Shown here piece after piece: positions 29,201 through 37,727 of a stretch of DNA of 64,000 nucleotides. Source of the DNA: an uncultured Mucispirillum sp. Its GTDB lineage: Bacteria > Chrysiogenota > Deferribacteres > Deferribacterales > Mucispirillaceae. A program made the position numbers and the translations under genes. Each line of letters starts with the position of its first letter. The stretch's first letter is position 1. The notes beneath the pieces were generated by a model. The model saw only the letters and a program-made list of their open reading frames with translations. It searched no databases and was not told the origin of the DNA. The stretch is taken from positions 1 through 64,000 of the forward strand of contig CALUWI010000009.1 of NCBI GenBank assembly GCA_944324465.1. The letters are read 5' to 3'.

Positions 29201-31221
29201 AAATCATCTATCAACTTAAATATTTGTTCTTTCTCTGATAATGAGCTAATAAAACTTTTGTATATTATAGTTCGCATTAAATCTCTAAAATAAGTTAGCT
29301 CTACATTAGCAGATAAATGGGCAGCTCTTTGCCTAGAATCTGAAAAAACAATCAATTTAGAATTTTCTTCATCAAAATATTGTTTCAGTTGATTTTTCAT
29401 TGATGCAACCATTATTTGATTGATTTTATCTGCTCCAACACCATGAGTTCTTATAACTTTATATGAACCACTACTTTCAGATAGACATAATGGACATGTT
29501 TCTGGATAATTTTTTTCAATATTACCAACTGCACCTGATTTACTTTTATATATTATTCCATCATTGCCATTAGGTATAGATTTTATTTTTAAAGAATTAA
29601 AATCCTGAATTTTACATAATGACCAGTTTATGGAGTTTTGTTTTGCTATAATATCTTCTAAATCGTCTAATATATTTTTTTCTTTATCGAATGGCAATAA
29701 GGTAGCATAACTATCTATATTTTTATTAATGATTTCTTCAGATTCTAATTTACCATCTATCTCATAACCAGATAAAAATACACCACCACATTGCGAACAA
29801 ACTGATAATTCTAATATTTTAGCTCCACATTTGCAGCGATATTGATTAGTTGAATATAATTTCCCTATATTTCTTTTAGGATATTTATATTTTTCATCTA
29901 CTTCAGAACACTCTGGATTGCTGCATGCATATAATTTATGCATATTTTTAAAAATAAAATGACACTTAATTCTTATATCACTATCGTATGGTAGTTTATT
30001 TATTTTATTTTGGATATCATATGATAAATCATTATAGTATTTTGGGGTAACAAGAGCATCTATTATATCTTGATTTTTATTTTTACTTTTAGATAATGTA
30101 TCTTCATTTGTTATGATAGCAAATTTTTCTTTTATCTTATTTTGTGGAATATTAAAAAAATCTGCAATATATTTTTCAGTTGCTTGATTTTTTTCTAACG
30201 ATGCAGAAGCTGCTAAAAATCTCACCTTATCAGAATTGCCAGAAATACCTAACCTGTATAACAGTAGTCTTAATAAATAAGCCACTTCTGAACCTGCAGT
30301 GCCTTTGTATGAGTGTAACTCATCAATTACAATATGAAATACATTTCCATCCTGCTTCAGCCATTTTTTTGTATTTTCAAATATAAAATCATCTTTATGA
30401 TTCATAAGCATTACATTAAGCATAGAGTAGTTTGTTATTAAAATATCTGGATGATTATTTCTTATGTCTTCTCTATTCCAAATCTCGCTAGAACCTTTAT
30501 CTGTATTGACATAATAATATTTTAGTTCTTCTTTATTATAATCATTTGATTCAGATACTGATTTCCATTGATTTACTAATTCTTTACCAATAGCATCATT
30601 ATTTGAATTTGGTGTTCTTCCTGTATATCTTGCAAATGTAATCGCATTTATATTATATGTATTGTAAAAGTCTTTTAATTTATTATATTCCAGTGCTTTT
30701 CTAAGCCTGGACATTTGGTCTTCAACAAGTGCATTTAAAGGATATAATATTATTCCTTTCATCACATTATTAGTTGTATTCTTTTTTTGTAACAATATAT
30801 TATGTAATAATGGTAAAAGAAAACTTTCTGTTTTTCCTGAGCTCACTCCTGTTGTTATTAATAAGTGTTTGTTATTATTTACCACACTATCTAATGAGGT
30901 TACTTGATGTTTATATAAAGTATATTCATTATGATTTTTATCAGTTACAAGACCTGTATATCTGAAAAAATCTGCTGCTGTTTTAGATATTATATTATCT
31001 CTTTCTAGTTGGGAAATAGTTTGTCCTGCTTCATAATGTGGCATTAATTCTATAATAGGATTTAGCCAAATAGATGTATTATCATTACTACTTATATTAA
31101 ATAACTCTGCTCTTTCATCTTCTAAATGTTTACTATATAGGGGAACACCTGTTTTTAAATATTTTATATAAGTATTTTTTAATTCGTTCCATACCAATTG
31201 AATGTTAATTATTCTGTTCAT
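26254..31221 (-). CDS. Large DEAD/DEAH-box helicase with DUF1998-type C-terminus (defence-associated)
   Basis: A 1655-aa superfamily 2 helicase. The ATPase core has TTGVSSGKTES (Walker A, Lys130), LYPLNALVEDQ (motif Ia) and DELHSY (Walker B, Asp300-Glu301). The second RecA domain ends in QQRIGRVGRRG near 1050. Cysteine clusters suggesting zinc ribbons occur near 425-475 (CSNPEC, CKC, CSQC), 575 (CPLC), 925-945 (CSRC, CGVCTNC) and 1294-1320 (CGFCYNC, CPIC). The C-terminus carries the DUF1998 pattern with CYTSCYDCLLSY near 1540. Such proteins are found in DISARM, Druantia (DruE) and Dpd-type defence systems as well as in repair helicases like MrfA. The fused size resembles DruE, but the neighbours do not match Druantia genes I know. 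It overlaps the preceding gene by 17 nt. All core motifs are intact. Confidence 0.88.
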   Translation of the reverse strand: MNRIINIQLVWNELKNTYIKYLKTGVPLYSKHLEDERAELFNISSNDNTSIWLNPIIELMPHYEAGQTISQLERDNIISKTAADFFRYTGLVTDKNHNEYTLYKHQVTSLDSVVNNNKHLLITTGVSSGKTESFLLPLLHNILLQKKNTTNNVMKGIILYPLNALVEDQMSRLRKALEYNKLKDFYNTYNINAITFARYTGRTPNSNNDAIGKELVNQWKSVSESNDYNKEELKYYYVNTDKGSSEIWNREDIRNNHPDILITNYSMLNVMLMNHKDDFIFENTKKWLKQDGNVFHIVIDELHSYKGTAGSEVAYLLRLLLYRLGISGNSDKVRFLAASASLEKNQATEKYIADFFNIPQNKIKEKFAIITNEDTLSKSKNKNQDIIDALVTPKYYNDLSYDIQNKINKLPYDSDIRIKCHFIFKNMHKLYACSNPECSEVDEKYKYPKRNIGKLYSTNQYRCKCGAKILELSVCSQCGGVFLSGYEIDGKLESEEIINKNIDSYATLLPFDKEKNILDDLEDIIAKQNSINWSLCKIQDFNSLKIKSIPNGNDGIIYKSKSGAVGNIEKNYPETCPLCLSESSGSYKVIRTHGVGADKINQIMVASMKNQLKQYFDEENSKLIVFSDSRQRAAHLSANVELTYFRDLMRTIIYKSFISSLSEKEQIFKLIDDLFNGKITEKKQVETLLSLIEIYVDSNIKSDFTANIYEQFYKSTSDYTAEDIKNKLKGLSIPINQLVRIIAATIKDVGICPAGPKPSIQKLDGEPWYKIDFNNNSNGSASLIHDINKFLSSVDFEILLSIFSGIRRSFEALCIALPKYTGNTYGLPEEYINSCIRIFGELKRIKGTKYIVYDNSIPRKITNYTKEVLRKQLNRAPKSDEINDYLKKLKALSFFQTNKYLITGNDISLYKLENDAKVYKCSRCNVIHLHGSCGVCTNCFSIDKLEEVSLSDALYYTDGYYSHIMNNFEPMRLHCEELSAQTDYKDALIRQRYFQNLFNNEESLYEKFLAIDVLSVTTTMEAGVDIGSLNAVIMGNMPPKRFNYQQRIGRVGRRGTPVSFALTVAGNSSHDNTHFKQIHRMISAPLPNPYLELDMYRIEKRIVIKEVLRHAFADFGVEKADVSQIHGNFGTVYKYQPDMLKNWLNNNQDIVEDIIINLINNSVEQETLKNYIYKQLPTDIESIASNNDFSHISSLSERLAVAALLPLFGFPTNVRNLYLSNKYDNCLQSHNVSYSVVNNLLADYRNKVDIIDRDHILALSTFAPGSSILKDKKIYKSIGLGSYQISTKGLKKVYPQQSRLCGFCYNCGHFSFTKHDNCPICGAEQSIYKTLNAIIPNGYITNNKPEDYVGVYDKQVNNHYIKLSPKIAQITEEDTSIYNILFRSENGDNGKIYAINDNKGRLFDFTSKYELTDDKPKQLSNNVLVTSKHTDILLFRIHHILDTVTLDIKVNEYAVVALYSWAEMIKNGIAYNLDIDPDELFCGYRATKDNISEIYVADRLENGAGISTHVAANNGQVLTEILKLLDIKLPSEYLKSVYINENHLCYTSCYDCLLSYTNQFEHKHLNWRLGLDIHQLALDKDVKIGFNTDYWHDFIYRYIKQDEVIKKSYDGYDIFIYNNIILCHPLWSDSFIAQLQDMFGIDNNQNIYDFIREKL

Positions 31222-32068
31222 AAGTATTACCTACAAAAATACGCATAAGTTCACTATATATACTGTTATTAATATAATATCTACCTTCTAATATATTTGT
31301 AATATTTGCATTATTTGATAAAATAAGAGCTCTTGTTATAAGAACAGGCATAGGAAGTTTATGATAAGTTTCTAATTTATATTCCTCTTTATTATACATT
31401 GTAAACATTTCTTGTAATACAATCTTATTTGTTCTATAGATATAATAATATTTTGCCCATATTTCATCATCAGGAAGCATATTATAATTGGCTATTCTAT
31501 AATACTTATAGTCTTGATAATAATATCTTGCAGAGTATTGATTATACCGTAAAACTCCTTCATTTATAGTGTTATTATAATTATTCCATCTGCCTATGTT
31601 AAGAGTATTATCAGAATGATTATTCTTCTTTTTTTTACTATTTTTTTTTGGGATAATACTCCATTGTTCTTTAAAATCATATAAATTAACTTCGTGAGAC
31701 TTATTATTTAGATAGTTAGAAATATTAGGGATTGATTTTAATAATAGTAAACCATTTTGAATTTTATCTTTATCCACATTCAATATAATATCACTATCCA
31801 TATTTAACTTCTGAATACTTTCAGACGGTATTAATGTAATATAAGTTTTATCATTAAAGGGTATAATTTCAGCAGCTCCCATTGCTATTAATGGGTAAAT
31901 AATATTATAATAATAGTGAAGGTTATCTATTTTCTCTATTTTCAAATAATCTTGTAATATTTGCTTTGCTTTATATACTGCATGTGAGTATAATATTGGT
32001 ATTTGCTTATATAAAAGATAATTATAAAAAGTATTAATAGCCTTTATTTTTAATTCCATAATGAGCAT
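31205..32068 (-). CDS. Unknown 287-aa protein of the helicase operon
   Basis: I do not recognise this family. Residues 20-75 (HAVYKAKQILQDYL to YPLIAMGAAEIIPFNDKTYITLIP) look like a winged-helix-type domain. The middle has a Lys-rich linker (KKNSKKKKNNH) and many Tyr/Asn residues. The C-terminus has LPMPVLITRALILSNNANI followed by EGRYYIN. There is no signal peptide, membrane segment or nuclease motif. ATG 32068 follows the stop of the preceding gene with no gap; ATG 32059 is an alternative. The overlap with the helicase suggests a fixed stoichiometric partner, possibly a DNA-binding adaptor. Confidence 0.7.
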   Translation of the reverse strand: MLIMELKIKAINTFYNYLLYKQIPILYSHAVYKAKQILQDYLKIEKIDNLHYYYNIIYPLIAMGAAEIIPFNDKTYITLIPSESIQKLNMDSDIILNVDKDKIQNGLLLLKSIPNISNYLNNKSHEVNLYDFKEQWSIIPKKNSKKKKNNHSDNTLNIGRWNNYNNTINEGVLRYNQYSARYYYQDYKYYRIANYNMLPDDEIWAKYYYIYRTNKIVLQEMFTMYNKEEYKLETYHKLPMPVLITRALILSNNANITNILEGRYYINNSIYSELMRIFVGNTYEQNN

Positions 32069-33118
32069 TTAACCTATATTATTAACATTCTCAATTAACT
32101 GCGGGTTAATCGGAAGGCTGTATTCATATTTTTCATCATTATTAACAGGAACAAACATAATATATAAGTTAGTAGGCATATAAGCATACATATCCTCTTT
32201 TACCATAGGATTATATCTTCTATTACCTAAATATATATCTAATAAAATACCTGCATATGATTCTATAACAGATAAGTTAGAGTTGCGTATTATGAATAAA
32301 TAATCAGTATCTTTATTTTTATGAGCTAAATACCATAATTCTTCTAATCCACTATACCATAAATATTCAAACTTATTCCATGAGGGAGATGTATACTGAA
32401 TAATTGTTTTTTGAGTGTTATCTTTTGATTTTATTAAATCATCTAAACTTCCAATAAATATTTTCTTTTGTAAATTATATTCTGTCTGTTCTATACAATA
32501 AGCACTTCTATATTGAGCTGTTTCATCATTTTGATGTTCATTATAAGTTACTTTATTAATACTTTCATTAAATGATGATATCAATGAAGATATAGAATTA
32601 GTATACTCTTTTAACTTGTTTAAACCATATAACTCAGCACGCATATTTTTTATATCTGCTTCAAGAGCTGTTATTCTATTTTCAAGAGAAGCTATAAGAT
32701 TTACTTTTTCTTCATATTCCTGCTCTATTATAGATAGTTCATTTTTTTTATTATCATATTCATTAGTTAGTTCATCTTGCTGTTTTTGAAGATTGTTGTT
32801 ATTTTCTTCTAAGTCTTTATTGATTTTTTTAAATAGTTTAATACTTTTTTGTAACTCTTGAAATTGTTTGTGTATGTTTTCATATTCTCCTTCAATTCCT
32901 TTCACACCATACATATAATTATTATTTTCTTGTTTTAACAATAATTTCTGATTTTTTAACTCTATTTTAACATTATGATTTATTATCTTCGGTGATATAA
33001 TATTTCTATATAATGCAATATTCATATTACAACTACTAGGTGATAAACAAACATTTTTAAATTTATACAATACCATATCTATTAAATTTTCCATTTGATC
33101 AGTATCATTATTCGTCAT
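32069..33118 (-). CDS. Unknown coiled-coil protein of the helicase operon (349 aa)
   Basis: I do not recognise this family. Residues about 80-190 form a long coiled coil (repeated heptads in KKINKDLEENNNNLQKQQDEL and onward). The C-terminal third is globular: DYLFIIRNSNLSVIESYAG, LLDIYLGNRRYNP, MPTNLYIMFVPVNND and LPINPQLIENV. In order and spacing this faintly resembles the Walker B to sensor part of McrB/AAA-type modules, but no Walker A is visible and the Walker B acid is absent, so at most it is an inactive relative. It lies 2 nt after the first gene of the operon. Confidence 0.68.
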   Translation of the reverse strand: MTNNDTDQMENLIDMVLYKFKNVCLSPSSCNMNIALYRNIISPKIINHNVKIELKNQKLLLKQENNNYMYGVKGIEGEYENIHKQFQELQKSIKLFKKINKDLEENNNNLQKQQDELTNEYDNKKNELSIIEQEYEEKVNLIASLENRITALEADIKNMRAELYGLNKLKEYTNSISSLISSFNESINKVTYNEHQNDETAQYRSAYCIEQTEYNLQKKIFIGSLDDLIKSKDNTQKTIIQYTSPSWNKFEYLWYSGLEELWYLAHKNKDTDYLFIIRNSNLSVIESYAGILLDIYLGNRRYNPMVKEDMYAYMPTNLYIMFVPVNNDEKYEYSLPINPQLIENVNNIG

Positions 33119-33120
33119 TT

Positions 33121-34632
33121 TTACTCCCTCACATATTTCAAACCAAATTTTTCTAAAATGTATTGGTGAATTTTATTTTTTTCTTTTTTCTGTTGTTTAT
33201 CGATCTTTATATTTAAACCTTGTATTAACCAGTTTTCCTCTACTATGCATGGAAACTCATTAATGTCTACTTTCCAGCCAACATTGTTATATGTATCATA
33301 CTTATCCTGCATATCAAATGAAACTATTTCAAATTTAACTGTTTTATTAAGAATAGATAATGTATATATTCCTGGTTTTTGTTGAACAAAATAATCTTTT
33401 CTTATTGCCAGCTTATTATCATTAATTTCTATATTATTAAGGTAATTATTATCTTTATTGGAAAATTCTATTATAGGACCTGCCCCATAAAGCCATTTTC
33501 TATAACCTACACTTAGCCCGCCACTAAGTTTAAATTCATTAATCTCAAATAAATTATTGCCTAAAAGCTCAATATCATCTTTAGATAGTATATACATTGA
33601 TATATTTTTCTCTTTATCATATATTGTTGCCTGTTCTATAATATCAAATTCCTGTGGTGCTTTATCCCCAATATAACAAATTGCACAAGTATTGTTATAT
33701 AATTCAATTTCATCTATTTCTCTAAATTTACTATTAGTATCTAAGATAATCCAAGTATCATCATACTGCTTATCTTTTTCTAACAACCTATATGTTTGCT
33801 TTTGAAATACTTCTGTATGAGAGATTTCTTTATTATTTCTTATAAATACAATTTCATCATTATATGCAGTGATGTATAATGTAGATTTTGCATTATATAC
33901 TGTATTATTAGGCTTAGTAGGTGTTACTGGTGTTTTAGAAGTATTATCTTCTTTAAGAACATTTATAAAAGAATTGATATAATCATCAAACATTTTATCT
34001 TTAATATTTGTAATTTTATTAACTAATGATTGTGGCATATATGTAACATAATCAGTGTATGTATTACTGTTTAGCTTATCAATATTATTATGAACAAAGT
34101 TTGTAAGCATTTTCATATCATCATTATTTAAATATAACTGGGATTTAGCAAACCTTACTGCAAAATGCGGCATTGATAAAGTTTCTGTTCCTAAAAAATA
34201 TTTATAAGAATATCTATTAAGAAAATCTTTATAACAGGTTAGCCACAACAGCTTTGTATATTCTGGGAGTTTTTTTTCTAAATATTTTTGATAGTCATCA
34301 TCACCTTTTAAAAGCGTTGTTAGTGAGTGGTAATATCCTTTTCTATTTATTTTATAAGCTGCATAAATATGTATTGCGATAATCCATAAAAAACCAGGAT
34401 ATTTATATTTTATATAATCATTACAATAATATTTTATAACATTTTCATAATTTCTTGATAAGTAGTCAATCATAGTATCCCAAGATGATTGACCATATTT
34501 TTTAATATAAGAATTAATGAAATTAGTATCTATACATAATAGCACATAATCATTAGCATTTAATTTATCTGATGATAAAAATGTATCTATAACAAAATCA
34601 TTAAACTGGTTGATATATTCACATGTATTCAC
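33121..34632 (-). CDS. Unknown first protein of the helicase operon (503 aa)
   Basis: I do not recognise this family. Residues 1 to about 235 are helical and Tyr/Asn-rich. A Pro/Thr linker (TPVTPTKPNN) separates a beta-rich C-terminal part, in which LSGGLSVGYRKWLYGAGPII and PGIYTLSI suggest an immunoglobulin-like or sandwich domain. No catalytic motif is evident. The start is GTG, with AAGGA eight nt upstream; the nearby ATG is out of frame. It opens the four-gene operon behind a TATAAT-type promoter. No homology claim can be made without a profile search. Confidence 0.7.
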   Translation of the reverse strand: MNTCEYINQFNDFVIDTFLSSDKLNANDYVLLCIDTNFINSYIKKYGQSSWDTMIDYLSRNYENVIKYYCNDYIKYKYPGFLWIIAIHIYAAYKINRKGYYHSLTTLLKGDDDYQKYLEKKLPEYTKLLWLTCYKDFLNRYSYKYFLGTETLSMPHFAVRFAKSQLYLNNDDMKMLTNFVHNNIDKLNSNTYTDYVTYMPQSLVNKITNIKDKMFDDYINSFINVLKEDNTSKTPVTPTKPNNTVYNAKSTLYITAYNDEIVFIRNNKEISHTEVFQKQTYRLLEKDKQYDDTWIILDTNSKFREIDEIELYNNTCAICYIGDKAPQEFDIIEQATIYDKEKNISMYILSKDDIELLGNNLFEINEFKLSGGLSVGYRKWLYGAGPIIEFSNKDNNYLNNIEINDNKLAIRKDYFVQQKPGIYTLSILNKTVKFEIVSFDMQDKYDTYNNVGWKVDINEFPCIVEENWLIQGLNIKIDKQQKKEKNKIHQYILEKFGLKYVRE

Positions 34633-34663
34633 ACTAAAATTCCTTTTATATATGAATAAATAT

Positions 34664-34690
34664 ATTATACTAACTATATTTTTTATGCAA
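34664..34690 (-). promoter_or_regulatory. Candidate promoter of the helicase operon
   Basis: The minus strand has TTGCAT (34685-34690), a short 15-nt spacer and a perfect TATAAT (34664-34669), about 30 nt before the GTG start. The short spacer predicts weak or activator-dependent expression. The rest of the 250-nt gap to 34883 is AT-rich, with no gene I can support. Confidence 0.45.
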
Positions 34691-34882
34691 TATTTTGTTT
34701 ATATATTTTTTATAAATAATTTATTCAGATTTTAATAATCAATTTTTTAAGTTGACATATATTTTTATTAATAGAAGAGTATTATATAATTGATAAATAT
34801 TTGTATAAATATAATGATATTCTAAAACATAGAACTTATATGGAACATTACATAACTGCACGCATCTATTTATTATATTTTT

Positions 34883-35149
34883 CTACGGAAACATTTCTTT
34901 AAAAAATGACTTTTTCTTTACTTCTTTTTCCTGCCCTGCTGATTTTTCGCCTTTGCTTTTTTCTATTCTTTTATCTGATATACTGAAATCTGCTGTATTC
35001 ATATTTTCCCGCGGCAGTTCATGTAAAGATACAGATATTTCACTTTTATCTATTTCTGCTATTTCTGATAATATGTCCTGCAGACTTTCTATTAATTTTT
35101 TCTTCTGTGCCTGAGAAATGCTTGGTAAATCAACTGAAATATGTGCCAT
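34883..35149 (-). CDS. 4-oxalocrotonate tautomerase-like small protein lacking Pro1
   Basis: An 88-aa protein whose first 60 residues read like the tautomerase beta-alpha-beta unit (AHISVDLPS, then SQAQKKKLIESLQDILSE, then EISVSLHELPREN). The catalytic N-terminal proline is replaced by alanine, so classical tautomerase activity is unlikely. A charged, Lys-rich tail follows (about 60-88, KKKSFFKEMFP). It lies 25 nt after ftsK and is probably co-transcribed. The family call is tentative. Confidence 0.55.
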   Translation of the reverse strand: MAHISVDLPSISQAQKKKLIESLQDILSEIAEIDKSEISVSLHELPRENMNTADFSISDKRIEKSKGEKSAGQEKEVKKKSFFKEMFP

Positions 35150-35174
35150 ATATATTACCTTCTAATAACTTTTC

Positions 35175-37727
35175 CTATCTTTTTATAACTTTTCTCGGTT
35201 TTGCAGTGCCGTCACTTGGCTCTAATATACCACGAGCTTCCATCATTTCCACAATTCTTGCTGCTCTGTTATAGCCTATTTTAAACATTCTTTGTATCAT
35301 AGATATTGATGCAGTACCTTTATCCATTACAGCATCTACTGCCTGCTGATAAAGTACATCTTCGTCTTCATCATCACTTCCTGCAGAATTTCCTTCACGG
35401 ACTTCCTGTACCATAGCCATATTATATTCAGGCTCACCATACTGTGCTTGAAGATATTCTACAATCCCCCTTACTTCATCATCTGAAACGAATGCACCAT
35501 GTATGCGGAGAGCATCACTTGTGCCAGGTGGTATAAAAAGACTATCCCCCATACCTAAAAGTGTATCTGCACCATTCTGGTCTAATATTACACGAGAATC
35601 GTTTTTCTGTGATACTTTAAATGAAAGCCTTGCAGGCATATTTGCTTTAATAAGACCTGTAATTACATTTGTAGTAGGTCTTTGTGTTGCAATTATTAAG
35701 TGAATACCTACAGCACGCGCCATTTGTGCTATACGGGCAATAGACATTTCCACATCTTTTCCTGCTACCATCATTAAGTCTGCAAATTCATCTACTATAA
35801 CTACTAAATAAGGCATTTTCTCTGCCTCATCATCATCTTTTATTATTTCATTATAGCCATCTAAATTTCGTACTTTTTTCTCTGCAAGTAAAGTGTATCT
35901 TCTAGTCATTTCTGCTACTACATTTTTTAATACACTTGCAGCAAGCCTTGTATCTGTTACAACTGGAGCCATTAAGTGCGGAATACCGTCATAAATACTT
36001 AATTCCACCATTTTTGGGTCTATCATTATAAATTTTACTTCATCAGGGGAAGATTTATATAATATAGAACAAATCATAGTGTTAATACCAACAGATTTAC
36101 CACTGCCTGTTGTACCTGCCACAAGTAAATGTGGCATTTTGCGGATATCAGACATATAAGGCTTGCCTATTACATCTTTTCCTAATGCAACTGTAAGGGG
36201 AGATTTACTGTTTTTAAACTCGCTTGTCTGTAATAATTCTTTTATAGATACTGACTGTCTGTTTTTATTTGGTATTTCTATACCTACTGCATTTTTACCA
36301 GGAATTGGTGCAATTATTCTTATAGATAATGCACTCATGCTTAATGCTAAATCGCTTTCAAGAGATGCTATTTTAGAAACCCTTGTACCAGCTACCGGCT
36401 CAAACTCAAACATAGTAACAACAGGACCAGGCTGTATTGCACGCACAATACCAGATATACCAAAATCTAAAAGTTTCTGTGTTAATATATCGCCTTGAGC
36501 TTTCATTTCTTCTTCGCTGTCAAGACGCACATTATTTACCGGGTCTTTTAATATGCTTAAAGGTATATTATAGGAAGTGAAAAATGCTTTTTTAGCCGTT
36601 TCCATTTCTCTTATTTCTATTTCTTCATCTTCTGCCTTACTTTCAGTTTTTTCTGCACTGTAAGCCTGCTTTATTAAAGGCTCTTGATACTCTATAACTT
36701 TTTCTTCCACTGCATTTTGTACGGTTTCTTCTGCTTTTTGCTCTTTTATTTCACTTTCGTCGTTACTTGTTTCTCTTTCAGGCTCAATATCTATAATATA
36801 ATTATCATCATCTTTTTCTGCTAAATGTTCTTCTGAGCTGTTTAAAAACTTAATACTTGATATTGCTTCAAGTTCATCTTTATCAAGCAGTTTTTCAGGC
36901 TGTTTTTCATAAAGCTGTAAAGATGTAACAGGCTTTTCAACTTTTTCTGCCTTTTCTTCCTGTTTTTCTCTTTTAAATAATGATTTTATTCTTTCTATTA
37001 ATGATGGTCTTTCTTCATATTCTTCATCATCATTTATTTCTTCGTCATCTTCTTCTATATATTCTTCTTTTTTGTTTTCTTTATTAAAGAGCCCTTTTAT
37101 GAAAAGCACAAACTTTTTAATGTATGCAAAAAGCATTCTAAAGCCATGCCCCATATCTGAAAAGGATATAGAAAAAAGCAGCATGCCAAAAGCTATGGTA
37201 ATAAATGAAAAGACGATTATACCGCCAACTCTGCCCATAAATGAGAGAATAAAACTGCTGCCAAGAGCTCCTAATGTAGCACCTGCTGGCTGTTTAGTAA
37301 AATAAAAATCCATGCCTCCAATAAGTCCGCTTATAATTGCAAGGCTTATTATTACACCCATGCCATATATAAACCCTAATATAGGGGAAAGCATAAATGT
37401 AAGTCCTTTTTTATATCTGTATAAAAGCACTGATATGTATATGGAAAGAAATGGTATAAATAAGGCAGTCCAGCCAAAATAAAGTCCTAGAAAATCTGCC
37501 ACATAAGCTCCTGCCTTGCCAAACAGATTTTCTGCCCTTATATCATTATATTTTGAGAACTCTATTGTTGAATATCCTGGGTCCTGCTCAGAATATGAAA
37601 GCAGCGAAAGCAGGAAAAATATTGCTATTAATCCAAAAAAAAGCAAAAGAATATCACTTGATATTCCTTTGTCACTGCTGCTGTGTTTTACTGTGTTTTT
37701 GTTTACAGTATTTTTGCGTTTTTTCAT
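35175..37727 (-). CDS. ftsK: DNA translocase FtsK
   Basis: An 850-aa FtsK/SpoIIIE translocase that pumps DNA at the division septum and aids dimer resolution. The N-terminus has four or five membrane segments (about 23-190), then an acidic linker (about 210-390, EEDDEEINDDEEYEERP). The motor has GTTGSGKSVG (Walker A, Lys544), VVIVDEFADLMM (Walker B) and ATQRPTTNVITG. The C-terminal gamma winged helix (ISMIQRMFKIGYNRAARIVEMM) would recognise KOPS. It overlaps uppP by 4 nt, in an operon of envelope and division genes. Confidence 0.97.
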   Translation of the reverse strand: MKKRKNTVNKNTVKHSSSDKGISSDILLLFFGLIAIFFLLSLLSYSEQDPGYSTIEFSKYNDIRAENLFGKAGAYVADFLGLYFGWTALFIPFLSIYISVLLYRYKKGLTFMLSPILGFIYGMGVIISLAIISGLIGGMDFYFTKQPAGATLGALGSSFILSFMGRVGGIIVFSFITIAFGMLLFSISFSDMGHGFRMLFAYIKKFVLFIKGLFNKENKKEEYIEEDDEEINDDEEYEERPSLIERIKSLFKREKQEEKAEKVEKPVTSLQLYEKQPEKLLDKDELEAISSIKFLNSSEEHLAEKDDDNYIIDIEPERETSNDESEIKEQKAEETVQNAVEEKVIEYQEPLIKQAYSAEKTESKAEDEEIEIREMETAKKAFFTSYNIPLSILKDPVNNVRLDSEEEMKAQGDILTQKLLDFGISGIVRAIQPGPVVTMFEFEPVAGTRVSKIASLESDLALSMSALSIRIIAPIPGKNAVGIEIPNKNRQSVSIKELLQTSEFKNSKSPLTVALGKDVIGKPYMSDIRKMPHLLVAGTTGSGKSVGINTMICSILYKSSPDEVKFIMIDPKMVELSIYDGIPHLMAPVVTDTRLAASVLKNVVAEMTRRYTLLAEKKVRNLDGYNEIIKDDDEAEKMPYLVVIVDEFADLMMVAGKDVEMSIARIAQMARAVGIHLIIATQRPTTNVITGLIKANMPARLSFKVSQKNDSRVILDQNGADTLLGMGDSLFIPPGTSDALRIHGAFVSDDEVRGIVEYLQAQYGEPEYNMAMVQEVREGNSAGSDDEDEDVLYQQAVDAVMDKGTASISMIQRMFKIGYNRAARIVEMMEARGILEPSDGTAKPRKVIKR

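Noticed and set aside
26254-31221. Naming the large helicase DruE, DrmA or DpdJ
   Set aside because: The domain type fits several of these, but none of the usual partner genes of those systems is present, so no specific name is justified.
34753-34786. A TTGACA on the plus strand in the 250-nt gap upstream of the helicase operon, possible small RNA promoter
   Set aside because: No -10 box at 16-18 nt; the nearest TATTAT is at 22 nt. No hairpin or gene follows.
26183-34882. Attachment-site-like direct repeats flanking the helicase operon
   Set aside because: Several TTCAATA-type strings occur at the left border, but no matching repeat exists at the right border, and no integrase or tRNA gene is present.
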